A DNA stretch of 34,819 nt from Leptolyngbyaceae cyanobacterium SM1_3_5 (GTDB lineage Bacteria > Cyanobacteriota > Cyanobacteriia > Elainellales > Elainellaceae). Below the pieces are notes generated by a model. That model had not been told where the DNA came from, did not search any database, and saw only the letters and a program-made list of their open reading frames with translations. The stretch spans positions 1 through 34,819 of the forward strand of contig JAAUTJ010000002.1 in assembly GCA_012031475.1 (NCBI GenBank), in the 5' to 3' direction. This document shows positions 15,985-24,376 of the stretch, in pieces; positions within the stretch are counted from its first letter, which is position 1, and each line of letters starts with the position of its first letter. The position numbers and the translations under genes are program-made.

Positions 15985-18318
15985 ATGAAACTCACGCTCA
16001 AACACCAACTGGCAATTCTGGGTGGGTCTGTCTCCACAGTGGGGGCGATCGCCTTCCTCTTTGGTTATTGGACGAATCCCACCAGCCGCCTCACCCCCTT
16101 GCTGCTCTCCTACTCCCTGGGTGTCGGCTCGGTCGCCGCTGTTGCGGTTGCCGTCGATCGCAGCGGTGAATTGAAACTTGACTTGTCCAAGCTCAAAGCC
16201 GAACTCGATCGCTTGCAAGCCAAGCTTGATGAAGAGTATCGCGACAAAGCGCAGACGACGCAGGCGGCTTTGCAAGCGCAAAACAAAGTCGAGAAGCTAC
16301 AAGCGCGTGTGGGTCGATTGCAGGCCGATTTAGAGGCGGCTGAGGGCAAAAATCAAGAGTGGATGATCGCCGCCAATCAAACCGCTGATGCGGTTCAGGT
16401 GTTGAAAGCGAAGCTGACTGAGGCACAATCGGAACTCGATCGCACCCATCAACACTACCAAAAGGCCGATCGCCAGGAAAACCACATTGCCGTCAAGCAG
16501 CAGGTTGACGAGATTCGATCGCGCTTGGTGGCTGTGCAAAATCGCAAGTTTGAGGAGTGGAAGGAGGCTCAGCAACAGAAGATTTACACCGAATTGGGCA
16601 AACAGCAAGCGCGGGTGGATGAGTTGGTGCAAGAGGTCGATCGGCTCACAGGTGAAGTTGAAAAGCTAACGGCTGAGAATCAAAAGCTGATTGAAGAAAA
16701 CAAGCAGGCTGGGCGCGACTTTTTTGCGATCGAGCATGAATCACTGCCCAAGATTCAGCGCATCTACGAAAGCGACATGAAGGACTGGGAAAACCAGGTG
16801 AATCGATCGCTCGACGAGTTACGAGCGGCAAACGTTCAGCAGCAGCAGCAAATCGCGCAACTGGAAGCGCCCCGACTGTTTCGCGGCGGCACATTGATCG
16901 ATGAAGCGGGCAATCGCATCATTGAGCATTTCGCGAAAGCAGGCGTGATTCTCGATGCGATCGAGTCCGTCATGATCCCTGGTGGCTGGCGGCTGAAGTT
17001 CAAGGTCGATCGCAACCCGGACAGCACCCGACTAGCCGAAACGGAATTTGACAAACATCGCGATTTTCTGGGTCTGTGGGGACTCTCGCAACGCCCGCTC
17101 GATTTCGTGCTGGACACCCGCAACTTCATCGTCAGCGTGGATTTGTTCACCACCCCCGACAGCGGCAAAGCGCGGCCTGCTTCTGCTTCTGCTTCTGCTT
17201 CTGCTAGTAGTGCAGGAATTCCCACTGCGATTGTCACACCTGCCAGTGGTGAGCCGATCGCCCCTGCTCGCCACGCGGATCGCTTCCAGTCGCTCGGTTG
17301 CTATGGCGCGGCAGAGTTTGAGCAAGTCGTGCGTGAAAAGTTCGTCCCCCGTGTGCGCGTGGTCGCAGGTTCTCGCGGCGGCAAATCTCCCCTCATGGAG
17401 CTAATTACCTGCGCGATCGCCCGCACTCAAGGCGGTGAATTGTGGCTAATTAATCCCGTTCCCGGCAGTCCGAAAGATTGGTTTCACATTCCCGGTGTGG
17501 TTCCGACGGGTTGTGATGGAATGCAGGCGGCGATCGCCTGGTTAGACAAAGCTCATGCTGAATTTAAGCGTCGTCGCAACGATCTACCGGGAACTGCTGA
17601 TAAACCCTTTATCACGGTCATGGTGGATGAGATTAACGCGATCGCTCGTGACTATGCGGAATTAGGCACAGTGATGAAGGATTTCTATCAGCTTTCCGAC
17701 CATATCAAAATGGGTTTCCTTACAGCAGGGCAGGGCAACAATGTATCCGGCGTGAGCGGTGGAACGAAATCGACTAGCAAAACGGGAAATGCAAGCAAAC
17801 TGATGGAAGAAGACTTCCAAAACGCTACGCAAGTTTTCACGGTTCAGATGGCACAAAAGTGGATTGAGAAGTATCTCAAAGGAGCCGAAGGAACCGCTTT
17901 CACTGAACGCTTGAAATCACTCAATCAGCTATGTGACGAACTCAACAAAGCGGAAGGTAAATCAGCGAATCCCTCTGATCCAACCGTGCGGAAAGTAACG
18001 CCAGATGCCTATCGAATTGCCCTGGTTGTGTCGCCAACTGAAGTCGAGCCGTTCTTTGTTCAACTGCCGCCGTATAGCAGCTACCGCGATCGCATGGACA
18101 ATGTTTCCTACCCTAAAGGCGCGATCGTCACGGCTCCCCAAGCGCATCAAATTGAGTTGGGATTGATTCAGTCAGCTAGCAGTAATCAAGCCGCAGATTT
18201 TACCTGTGAGTTCTGCGGCCATCACCGCAAACGTCGCAAAGGAATTTACAAGGATACACAACAGCCTCGTTATGTGTGTTCCAAGTGTGAGCGCGTCCCG
18301 TCGCGACCGTCCGTTTGA
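15985..18318 (+). CDS. Membrane-anchored coiled-coil P-loop ATPase with C-terminal zinc ribbon (FtsK/HerA/coupling-protein-like)
   Basis: The protein has 777 aa. Two hydrophobic helices (about 9-27 and 35-56) anchor it, followed by a long coiled coil (about 60-300). A globular part (about 300-400) and a Ser-Ala repeat (about 400-410) precede the ATPase domain. Walker A is VVAGSRGGKSP (K467) and Walker B is FITVMVDEINA (D548-E549). A Gln-rich sensor-like LTAGQGNN follows. A zinc ribbon ends the protein: C741, C744, C765, C768. This order recalls membrane DNA pumps (FtsK, type IV coupling proteins), but the coiled-coil insertion and terminal ribbon are unlike any I know. No relaxase or mating-pore gene is in the window. 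It is followed 205 bp later by a membrane-anchored nuclease-like gene, suggesting joint action on DNA at the membrane. Confidence 0.7.
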   Translation: MKLTLKHQLAILGGSVSTVGAIAFLFGYWTNPTSRLTPLLLSYSLGVGSVAAVAVAVDRSGELKLDLSKLKAELDRLQAKLDEEYRDKAQTTQAALQAQNKVEKLQARVGRLQADLEAAEGKNQEWMIAANQTADAVQVLKAKLTEAQSELDRTHQHYQKADRQENHIAVKQQVDEIRSRLVAVQNRKFEEWKEAQQQKIYTELGKQQARVDELVQEVDRLTGEVEKLTAENQKLIEENKQAGRDFFAIEHESLPKIQRIYESDMKDWENQVNRSLDELRAANVQQQQQIAQLEAPRLFRGGTLIDEAGNRIIEHFAKAGVILDAIESVMIPGGWRLKFKVDRNPDSTRLAETEFDKHRDFLGLWGLSQRPLDFVLDTRNFIVSVDLFTTPDSGKARPASASASASASSAGIPTAIVTPASGEPIAPARHADRFQSLGCYGAAEFEQVVREKFVPRVRVVAGSRGGKSPLMELITCAIARTQGGELWLINPVPGSPKDWFHIPGVVPTGCDGMQAAIAWLDKAHAEFKRRRNDLPGTADKPFITVMVDEINAIARDYAELGTVMKDFYQLSDHIKMGFLTAGQGNNVSGVSGGTKSTSKTGNASKLMEEDFQNATQVFTVQMAQKWIEKYLKGAEGTAFTERLKSLNQLCDELNKAEGKSANPSDPTVRKVTPDAYRIALVVSPTEVEPFFVQLPPYSSYRDRMDNVSYPKGAIVTAPQAHQIELGLIQSASSNQAADFTCEFCGHHRKRRKGIYKDTQQPRYVCSKCERVPSRPSV

Positions 18319-18360
18319 AGCTGTCCGGGTTGTCCGTCTGACCTCGCCTAGCGCTCCGTC

Positions 18361-18468
18361 CTCGCCGTTTGCCTCGACTTTGCTCGCCGTTTGCACGACT
18401 CAAACCCTCGTAAATGCGCCATTTTCGCGGTTGCGTCTCGCCGTGTCTCGCCCTAAACGTCTCGCCGT
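18361..18468 (+). repeat. Short CTCGCCGT repeats in the ATPase-nuclease spacer
   Basis: CTCGCCGT occurs at 18361, 18383, 18437 and 18461, twice as CTCGCCGTTTGC and twice as CTCGCCGTGTC. Spacings are 22, 54 and 24 bp. The 18319-18523 spacer is otherwise non-coding and has a C/T-rich composition unlike its neighbours. It may be a protein-binding array or a decayed coding repeat. Confidence 0.5.
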
Positions 18469-18523
18469 GTCGCCCAGAGGAGGCGCAGCCATCGATGTCC
18501 ACTGCCCAAAAGGAGCTTAAGCA

Positions 18524-19066
18524 ATGGAATTCAACAGTGAAAAAGACTTGCAAAATTACTGCCTGGAAGTGCTGCGATCGAAAGGAATTCAGCCCAAAGA
18601 AGAGGTCTGGTGTAATGGACTTCGCGCCGATATTGTCATCGATCGAGCCGTGATTGAACTGAAGAAAACGCTGACAAGAGACGCAATCTTTCAAGCCGTT
18701 GGACAAGGAGAGCGATATCAGAAGCGACTCAAAAAAGATGAGCTTTGGATCGTGGGTCAAATGCCCAAAGATTCCGACTCCGCTAAGAGCGCATTGCACA
18801 CAGCCAGAGAGCTAGCAAAAGAGGGAATTCGGGTTTCCTTTGTCGATCGAGATGCGTACTGGCAAGCGATCGATCCTGACGATATCTACCCGATTTTTCG
18901 GCCACAGTTGCCGCAGTTGCCGCGCCTTCCACTGGGCTGGATGGAGCGGTATCGAGTGATGTTTGCAGTTGCTTTCATCATTCTGACTTTGCTGGTGTGG
19001 GACACCAAAACTCGATCTGCTAGAGTACCGATCGATCTCGCTCCTGCTCCCACCATTCAACTGTAA
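18524..19066 (+). CDS. PD-(D/E)XK nuclease-like protein with C-terminal membrane anchor
   Basis: The protein has 180 aa, with AGGAG well spaced before ATG 18524. Residues 1-110 have the restriction-endonuclease-like fold pattern: N-terminal helix, then LRADIVIDRAVIELKK with D36, E45 and K47 as catalytic candidates, Q57/Q61 in the following helix, then a strand LWIVGQM. A Pro-rich hinge (127-138) leads to one membrane helix (about 144-159, MFAVAFIILTLLVW) and a short tail. A nuclease domain tethered by a C-terminal helix next to a membrane ATPase gene suggests DNA processing or entry control at the membrane. The active-site residues appear intact, unlike the NERD-like protein at 11427. Confidence 0.65.
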   Translation: MEFNSEKDLQNYCLEVLRSKGIQPKEEVWCNGLRADIVIDRAVIELKKTLTRDAIFQAVGQGERYQKRLKKDELWIVGQMPKDSDSAKSALHTARELAKEGIRVSFVDRDAYWQAIDPDDIYPIFRPQLPQLPRLPLGWMERYRVMFAVAFIILTLLVWDTKTRSARVPIDLAPAPTIQL

Positions 19067-19131
19067 GTTTTTTATCTCTCAAACCCAATTCAATCAATTG
19101 GATTGCTCATTATTTCTTTGGAGGTTGATTC

Positions 19132-19440
19132 ATGGCTCGTTATCAAGTGGAAGGCAGCTTCATTAATTTGGGTGAGTATCGGATTGCAATCAATTCGATC
19201 GAAGCGGTGCAATTTGTGGCGAAGCAGGATGAGAAAAAAATGGCTTCGTTGCCCTTGCATCTGCCGCAACCGGAGTTTTGGCTACTGCACGTTCGCGTTC
19301 TGCTCAAATCCGGCAATGCGATCGAAACGGCGCTTCCCTGCGTCGCCAACACCCACGCCGCAAACGAGCCGCCCAAGGTAATGAGTTGTCAATGGGTGGA
19401 AGATGCCGTCCGCGCTGCGATTCGGCTGGCGGAGGCGTGA
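19132..19440 (+). CDS. Small hypothetical protein, end of the plus-strand operon
   Basis: The protein has 102 aa, with GGAGG 7 bases before ATG 19132. It looks like a compact alpha/beta protein (start MARYQVEGSFINLGEYRI, end CQWVEDAVRAAIRLAEA). An AATT-containing mini-hairpin lies just upstream at about 19085-19101. I do not recognise the family. Orientation and spacing place it with the ATPase/nuclease genes. Confidence 0.6.
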   Translation: MARYQVEGSFINLGEYRIAINSIEAVQFVAKQDEKKMASLPLHLPQPEFWLLHVRVLLKSGNAIETALPCVANTHAANEPPKVMSCQWVEDAVRAAIRLAEA

Positions 19441-19494
19441 GTGATCGGCGCTCAACCCTGCGATCGTTCACGCCTCCTGTAACTCCAGCATGGC

Positions 19495-20373
19495 TCATTG
19501 CTTGTCGTCCAAAGGCAATGCCGCAAAAGCTGGGATTGCCCGATGGCGGGCGGCGGCAGTTTGCCAGCGCTGCACCTGGGCTTGAAGCTGGCAAATTTCA
19601 GCGGGTTCCAGCACCGAATAGTCCTCGACATGGCTCAAGATCTGCTCAAGCTCAATTGCCCAATCTTGGAAGCTCGATCGGCCAATGATGCCATCGGAGC
19701 GCTGCACATACTCCACCCGCACTGCCGCCTGAAGTTGGAAGCTCGATCTCCCCCAGCAAGTCAAGCATTGCAGGAAATATTCGTAGTCAGCAAAGATGCG
19801 GTGGCTAGGGTTCCACTGTGGCGCAAACGCTCGACGGTGCGTAAAGCCGTTGCTGTCAAACAGTTCACGCTGCGTCAGCACATCCTCCACCGTCGCGGCA
19901 GTCGTCGGAGCCACAAACGGCGTTCCCGATCGAATCAACCGATCGCCCGCCACCTGATCCCGCCGTCGCCACTGCTGCACCATGCTGCACCTGAGCGTCG
20001 GGTGCTGCTGGAAAAATCGGCAGGTGGCCGCGACAAAATCAGGCGCGATCGCATTGTCGTCATCCAAATAGGCAACGAGATCAGCCGTTGCCGCCGCCAA
20101 GCCCAAATTTCGAGCATGGCACAAGCCAAAGCCCACATTGGGGTGTGGCATCTCCAGATAGCGAACCGAGCAAGGCAACTGCGCGTTGGCAATCCAATCG
20201 CGAGTGTTGAGGTCACAGCCATCGTTAACAATGATCCACTCAAAATTGGGGTCAGTCTGCTGTTGAATGCTGGGCAGGGCAGTTGCGGCCAGCCTTGCAG
20301 CGCGATCGTGGGTTGCTGTAATGATTGATAGCGTCGTGAAAGTGTCTACTTCTGGTATCGAGCTTGCTTGATT
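19495..20373 (-). pseudogene. Family 2 glycosyltransferase, start codon lost
   Basis: The frame encodes a GT-A fold glycosyltransferase: LSIITATHDRAARL at the N-terminus, WIIVNDG, NVGFGLCHARNLG and the metal-binding YLDDDN, then an acceptor region with HRIFADYEYFLQC. Such enzymes transfer sugars to surface polysaccharides. The open frame starts at 20373 after a TAA at 20374-20376, and no ATG, GTG or TTG precedes the LSIITATHDR core. The first usable start, TTG 20178, would delete the nucleotide-binding half. An ATG at 20412 is in frame but is cut off by that TAA; another at 20390 is one base out of frame. It is probably inactive, or one base is misread. Its function is unrelated to its neighbours. 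Confidence 0.7.
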
Positions 20374-20437
20374 TTAGCGAACCTGCCCATTGCCCAACCT
20401 GTTGCTGCTCATTCCAAAAGACAATTAGGAACAAGGG

Positions 20438-20445
20438 GCGATCGC
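20438..20445 (+). promoter_or_regulatory. HIP1 octamer in the ribosome-site spacer
   Basis: AAGGG is followed by GCGATCGC, one base, then ATG 20447. This is the third gene in the window with HIP1 between a purine-rich ribosome site and its start codon, and it supports the start chosen for this gene. Confidence 0.6.
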
Positions 20446-20446
20446 G

Positions 20447-20755
20447 ATGCTGACTACTGACCAAACATACCACTGGTGCGGATTTGGCGATGGCTTCGGC
20501 AACTGGGAGTCGCGCTGTCTCCTCCGCATCTTTCGCCTGCACCCAAAAGCGATCGTTGTGGTGGCCTCTGACTTGGGTGGCGATACGGAGACATCGATTA
20601 CGAACTGTGCAGGGCAGTTGGCAAGGCGGCTTGTGAAAGAGTTTGAGCTTGATCTGGCTTGCCTGACCTGGATCGAACACATTCCCATGTCCAAAGCAGC
20701 GTTTAGCCTGGTGCAGTTCGACTGGCAGGGCAACACTGCCGATCATCCCCGCTGA
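20447..20755 (+). CDS. Small hypothetical protein
   Basis: The protein has 102 aa and a mixed alpha/beta pattern (KAIVVVASDLGGD, ELDLACLTWIEHIP, FSLVQFDWQGN). The AAGGG plus HIP1 ribosome site favours this frame over the overlapping minus-strand frame at 20252-20746. It diverges from the glycosyltransferase remnant and is followed 180 bp later by hsdM. I do not recognise the family. Confidence 0.55.
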   Translation: MLTTDQTYHWCGFGDGFGNWESRCLLRIFRLHPKAIVVVASDLGGDTETSITNCAGQLARRLVKEFELDLACLTWIEHIPMSKAAFSLVQFDWQGNTADHPR

Positions 20756-20936
20756 TCATCCCTCTCCTTCGAGCAGGCAGCGGCGATCGCTGGTGTCAGC
20801 CTGCAAACTTGAGCCATCGATCGCGCCTTCTCATTTATGATGGGCTGATGTCAAAATGGTGGGGCTTGCCTTCTGTTGAGTGGCGTTGGCATTCGGGGCA
20901 ATCTTGAGCTGCTTGGTGGAATCCTAGAAAAGTTAG

Positions 20937-22364
20937 ATGTTCGAGCAAACCTTCAAAAATATCGACGATGTTCTCTGGAAAGAGGCGGGCTGCACGACGG
21001 AGCTGGACTACACCGAGCAAACGTCTTGGCTACTGTTTTTGAAGTATTTGGATGATCTGGAGCATGAGAAGTCGCTGGAAGCCGAGCTAGTGGGCAAGTC
21101 CTACAGGTTCATCCTCGATGAGCAGCATCGGTGGTCAGTTTGGGCTGCGCCGAGAAAGGCAGACGGCACAGTAGATCACGATAATGCTTTGGTGGGCGAC
21201 GATCTAATTGATTACGTAAACCGCCAGCTATTTCCTTACCTTCAGGGGTTTAAGCAGCGAGCCACCAGCCCAGACACGATCGAATACAAGATCGGTGAGA
21301 TTTTCAGCGAGATCAAAAATAGGTTTCAGAGCGGCTATAGCCTGCGGGATGCGCTGGAATATGTGGACGAATTGCGGTTTCGATCGCAGCAGGAGAAGCA
21401 CGAGCTATCTCACCTATATGAAGCCAAGATTCGCAACATGGGCAATGCGGGGCGCAATGGGGGCGAATATTACACGCCGCGTCCGCTGATTCGCGCCATG
21501 ATTCGGGTCGTGAAGCCGAAGATTGGCGATCGCATTTATGACGGGGCTTGCGGGTCTGGTGGTTTTTTGTGCGAGAGCTATGACTATTTGCGGCAGGGCA
21601 AGCTGACCACGAAAGAGCTTGAGACGCTTCAGACCAACACGTTTACGGGCAAGGAGAAGAAGAGTCTTGCCTACGTGATTGCGATCATGAACATGATTTT
21701 GCATGGCATCGATGCGCCCAACATCATCCACACCAATACGCTGACCGAGAATCTGAGCGACATCCAGGACAAAAACCGCTTTGATGTGATTTTGGCAAAT
21801 CCGCCCTTCGGCGGCAAAGAGCGCAAGGAGATTCAGCAAAACTTCCCGATTAAAACGGGGGAAACCGCTTTTCTGTTTTTGCAGCACTTCATCAAAATTC
21901 TGAAGGTGGGCGGCTGTGCGGCAGTGGTGATCAAAAATACGTTTCTGTCGAACTCTGACAACGCCTCTCGCGCTTTGCGTCAGGAACTTCTCAGCAGTTG
22001 CAACCTCCACACGATTTTGGATTGTCCTGGTGGGACGTTCATCGGAGCCGGAGTGAAAACGGTGGTGCTGTTTTTTGAGAAGGGTAAGCCGACTCAAAAG
22101 GTTTGGTATTACCAGCTTGATCCGGGGCGGAATATGGGAAAGACTAACGCCCTCAATGATGAGGATTTACAGCATTTTGTGGAGCTACAAGCCACATTTG
22201 CTGAATCAGAAAAGTCTTGGCTGGTGGATATGGCAGATGTCGATCGAGCCACCTTCGATCTATCAGTGAAAACCCACACAGAGGAGAGGAATCTACACTA
22301 CGAGAACCACAAAAAATTATGGATGAGATCGCGGCATTGGATGCGAAAAGTGCGGAGATCTTAG
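20937..22364 (+). CDS. hsdM: Type I restriction-modification DNA methyltransferase subunit, C-terminus frameshifted
   Basis: HsdM methylates adenine in the site chosen by HsdS and forms M2S or R2M2S complexes. An N-terminal HsdM_N helical domain (1-150) precedes the SAM-binding motif DGACGSGG (202-209) and the catalytic NPPF (288-291). After FDLSVK (K445) the read frame gives an unrelated basic tail ending at 22364. One extra A in the AAAA run at 22269-22272 would restore the family-like tail NPHRGEESTLREPQKIMDE, then a DAKSAEILAG helix, ending at a TGA that overlaps the hsdS ATG as TGATG at 22385-22389. The restored protein would be 483 aa, the normal size. The lesion could be a real mutation, phase variation in a short A-run, or a sequence error. 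Confidence 0.92.
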   Translation: MFEQTFKNIDDVLWKEAGCTTELDYTEQTSWLLFLKYLDDLEHEKSLEAELVGKSYRFILDEQHRWSVWAAPRKADGTVDHDNALVGDDLIDYVNRQLFPYLQGFKQRATSPDTIEYKIGEIFSEIKNRFQSGYSLRDALEYVDELRFRSQQEKHELSHLYEAKIRNMGNAGRNGGEYYTPRPLIRAMIRVVKPKIGDRIYDGACGSGGFLCESYDYLRQGKLTTKELETLQTNTFTGKEKKSLAYVIAIMNMILHGIDAPNIIHTNTLTENLSDIQDKNRFDVILANPPFGGKERKEIQQNFPIKTGETAFLFLQHFIKILKVGGCAAVVIKNTFLSNSDNASRALRQELLSSCNLHTILDCPGGTFIGAGVKTVVLFFEKGKPTQKVWYYQLDPGRNMGKTNALNDEDLQHFVELQATFAESEKSWLVDMADVDRATFDLSVKTHTEERNLHYENHKKLWMRSRHWMRKVRRS

Positions 22365-22386
22365 CTGGAATTGGAGGGATGCTGTG

Positions 22387-23631
22387 ATGCAAGGGTGGCA
22401 GCTTAAAACGCTTGGAGAAATTGCTGAAGTTCAAAGCGGGGGTACACCACTCAGATCGCACAAGGAATATTGGTCTGGTGGTATTTCCTGGTACTCATCA
22501 GGCGAACTGAATGAGATGTTCACTAAAGAATCTGAAGATCTTATAACCCTAAAAGGGCTTGAGGAGTCCAATGCAAAGCTTTTTCCAAAGGGTTCATTGC
22601 TAATTGGAATGTACGACACTGCTGCTCTTAAGATGTCTATTTTAGACAGAGACGCAGCATTTAATCAGGCAATAGCTGGTGTAAAACCCAATGAGAACAT
22701 TGATCTAAGATTTGTTCTATATGCCATTAATTCTAGAAAAATTGAAATACTTGATCAGAGGCGTGGAGTACGACAAAAGAATTTAAGCCTGTCCAAAATC
22801 AAAAATATTAAGCTGCCTATTCCTTCTCTTTCTGAGCAGAAGCGGATTGTGGCGATCGTAGACAATGCGTTTGAGGGGATTGATAGGGCGATCGCCAACA
22901 CCAAAAAGAACCTCACCAACGCCCGCGAACTCTTTGAAAGCTATCTAAATTCCATCTTCACTCAGAAGGGCAATGGGTGGGTAGAAAGGCAATTAAAGGA
23001 CGTTTGCTTCCAAATTACGGATGGTAAACATGGAGACTGTGGAAATGAAGCTGATTCAGGCTACTTCTTCTTAAGTGCCAAGGATGTTAAACAGGATCGA
23101 CTAAATTACAAAGGTGCAAGACAAATTACAAAAAAGGATTTTGAAGAAACTCATAGAAGAACAAGGTTAGAACCTGGTGATGTTCTTATAACTAATAGCG
23201 GAACCATAGGCCGTACAGCCATAGCTCCAGAAGATGAAAGGACTTACAAGACAACATTTCAGAAAAGCGTCGCCATCTTAAAGCCAAATAAAGAGCTAAT
23301 AAATAGTGAATTTTGTCGGTATAGCTTAATGGCTCATCTTAGTGAAATGGTTGCGATTTCAGCAGGTACAGCCCAGAAGAATTTGTTGCTTCGTGATATA
23401 AGAGTACATCGTTTTTATCTGCCAGAAACGGTTTACGAACAAAAGAGAATTGCTGCTAAACTGGATGAGTTTTGTCAAGAGATTCAACGGCTCGAAGCCA
23501 TCTATAAACAGAAACTTGCTGCCCTGAACGAACTTAAACAATCCATTCTGCAAAAAGCTTTCACAGGCGAACTCACCGCAGACACCGCTAATCAGGTGGC
23601 GAAAAAAGCTGAGGAGACGATCGCCGCGTAA
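22387..23631 (+). CDS. hsdS: Type I restriction-modification specificity subunit
   Basis: HsdS recognises a bipartite DNA site. The 414-aa protein has two target-recognition domains (about 5-145 and 205-350), each followed by a conserved helix region. The first has LSEQKRIVAIVDNAFEGID; the second has YEQKRIAAKLDEF and ends KQSILQKAFTGELT. The TRD-coding stretches are visibly AT-richer than the helix-coding stretches, which carry HIP1-like bases, fitting exchange of TRDs by recombination. ATG 22387 overlaps the stop of the repaired hsdM frame, showing translational coupling. It looks intact. Confidence 0.93.
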   Translation: MQGWQLKTLGEIAEVQSGGTPLRSHKEYWSGGISWYSSGELNEMFTKESEDLITLKGLEESNAKLFPKGSLLIGMYDTAALKMSILDRDAAFNQAIAGVKPNENIDLRFVLYAINSRKIEILDQRRGVRQKNLSLSKIKNIKLPIPSLSEQKRIVAIVDNAFEGIDRAIANTKKNLTNARELFESYLNSIFTQKGNGWVERQLKDVCFQITDGKHGDCGNEADSGYFFLSAKDVKQDRLNYKGARQITKKDFEETHRRTRLEPGDVLITNSGTIGRTAIAPEDERTYKTTFQKSVAILKPNKELINSEFCRYSLMAHLSEMVAISAGTAQKNLLLRDIRVHRFYLPETVYEQKRIAAKLDEFCQEIQRLEAIYKQKLAALNELKQSILQKAFTGELTADTANQVAKKAEETIAA

Positions 23632-23695
23632 AGAAAGCAGCTTCATTCACCAGCAGATTCAATAACTCAGTTTCTAACTAACACCATCATCTTGT

Positions 23696-23941
23696 ATGAA
23701 AGCAATTGAAATTACAGCAACCATTGACGAAAGCGGACAACTGACGCTCGATCGCTCGATCGGCATCATCAAACCGCAGCGCGTTCGCATCATCATCTTA
23801 ATTGCCGAAGATGACGAAGCCGACCCCGACGAAACGCCGACCGAGATTGCGATCGAAGGAATTCATCAAGGCTTACGCGAAGCTCTAGCAGGGCAAACGA
23901 TTCCACTTTCAGAAATGTGGCAGGGCATTGATGCAGAATGA
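23696..23941 (+). CDS. Antitoxin-like protein of a TA pair
   Basis: The protein has 81 aa: a beta-rich N-terminus (MKAIEITATIDESGQLTLD, then QRVRIIILI) of a type common in cyanobacterial small antitoxins, an acidic middle, and a C-terminal helix (GIHQGLREAL...LSEMW) likely to wrap the toxin. Its stop overlaps the toxin start by 11 bp, the usual coupling of antitoxin to toxin. It is placed between hsdS and hsdR. Confidence 0.75.
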   Translation: MKAIEITATIDESGQLTLDRSIGIIKPQRVRIIILIAEDDEADPDETPTEIAIEGIHQGLREALAGQTIPLSEMWQGIDAE

Positions 23942-24305
23942 GCCGCCCATCTCGATCGCGCTGACTCCTCGCTTTAAACGAGATCTGCGCGACCTTGCCA
24001 AACGCTACCGCTCAATTCGCATTGACCTTCAACCCCTAATCGAGCAGCTTCAAGCAGGCGAAACACCTGGCGATCGTGTTTCTGGCACTGCATGCCAGAT
24101 TTTCAAAGTTCGTCTCAAAAACAGCAACATTCAAAAAGGAAAAAGCGCAGGCTATCGCGTTATTTATTACGTGAAAACTGAAAAAGAAATTATTCTCGCC
24201 ACTCTCTATTCCAAATCTGACTCCTCAGATGTTAGCAATGAAGTAATTGAAGCGGCGATCGCGCAGTACGAGCAAGATCAAGCAGCAGACAATTCAGATT
24301 CTTGA
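23931..24305 (+). CDS. RelE/ParE-superfamily toxin
   Basis: The protein has 124 aa from ATG 23931. The family pattern is clear: a first strand ISIALTPRFKRDLRDLAKRY, a helix with basic residues, a middle strand CQIFKVRLKN, then GKSAGYRVIYYVKTEKEII and a final strand TLYSKSD. RelE members cleave mRNA on ribosomes and ParE members poison gyrase; the sequence alone does not tell which. The pair would stabilise the RM locus or plasmid. It overlaps the antitoxin gene by 11 bp. Confidence 0.8.
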   Translation: MQNEPPISIALTPRFKRDLRDLAKRYRSIRIDLQPLIEQLQAGETPGDRVSGTACQIFKVRLKNSNIQKGKSAGYRVIYYVKTEKEIILATLYSKSDSSDVSNEVIEAAIAQYEQDQAADNSDS

Positions 24306-24376
24306 GCAAAACGTTCCATGGACGAAGCCAAAACCATGACGAACTGATGAATCACCAATCACCCAGGATTTGACTC

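Noticed and set aside
19498..20328. Plus-strand frame of 276 codons opposite the glycosyltransferase remnant
   Set aside because: The minus strand shows GT2 motifs including DDDN; the plus frame is Arg/Ser-rich shadow sequence.
20252..20746. Minus-strand frame of 164 codons overlapping the small gene at 20447
   Set aside because: The plus-strand gene has a ribosome site with HIP1 and protein-like composition; the minus frame does not.
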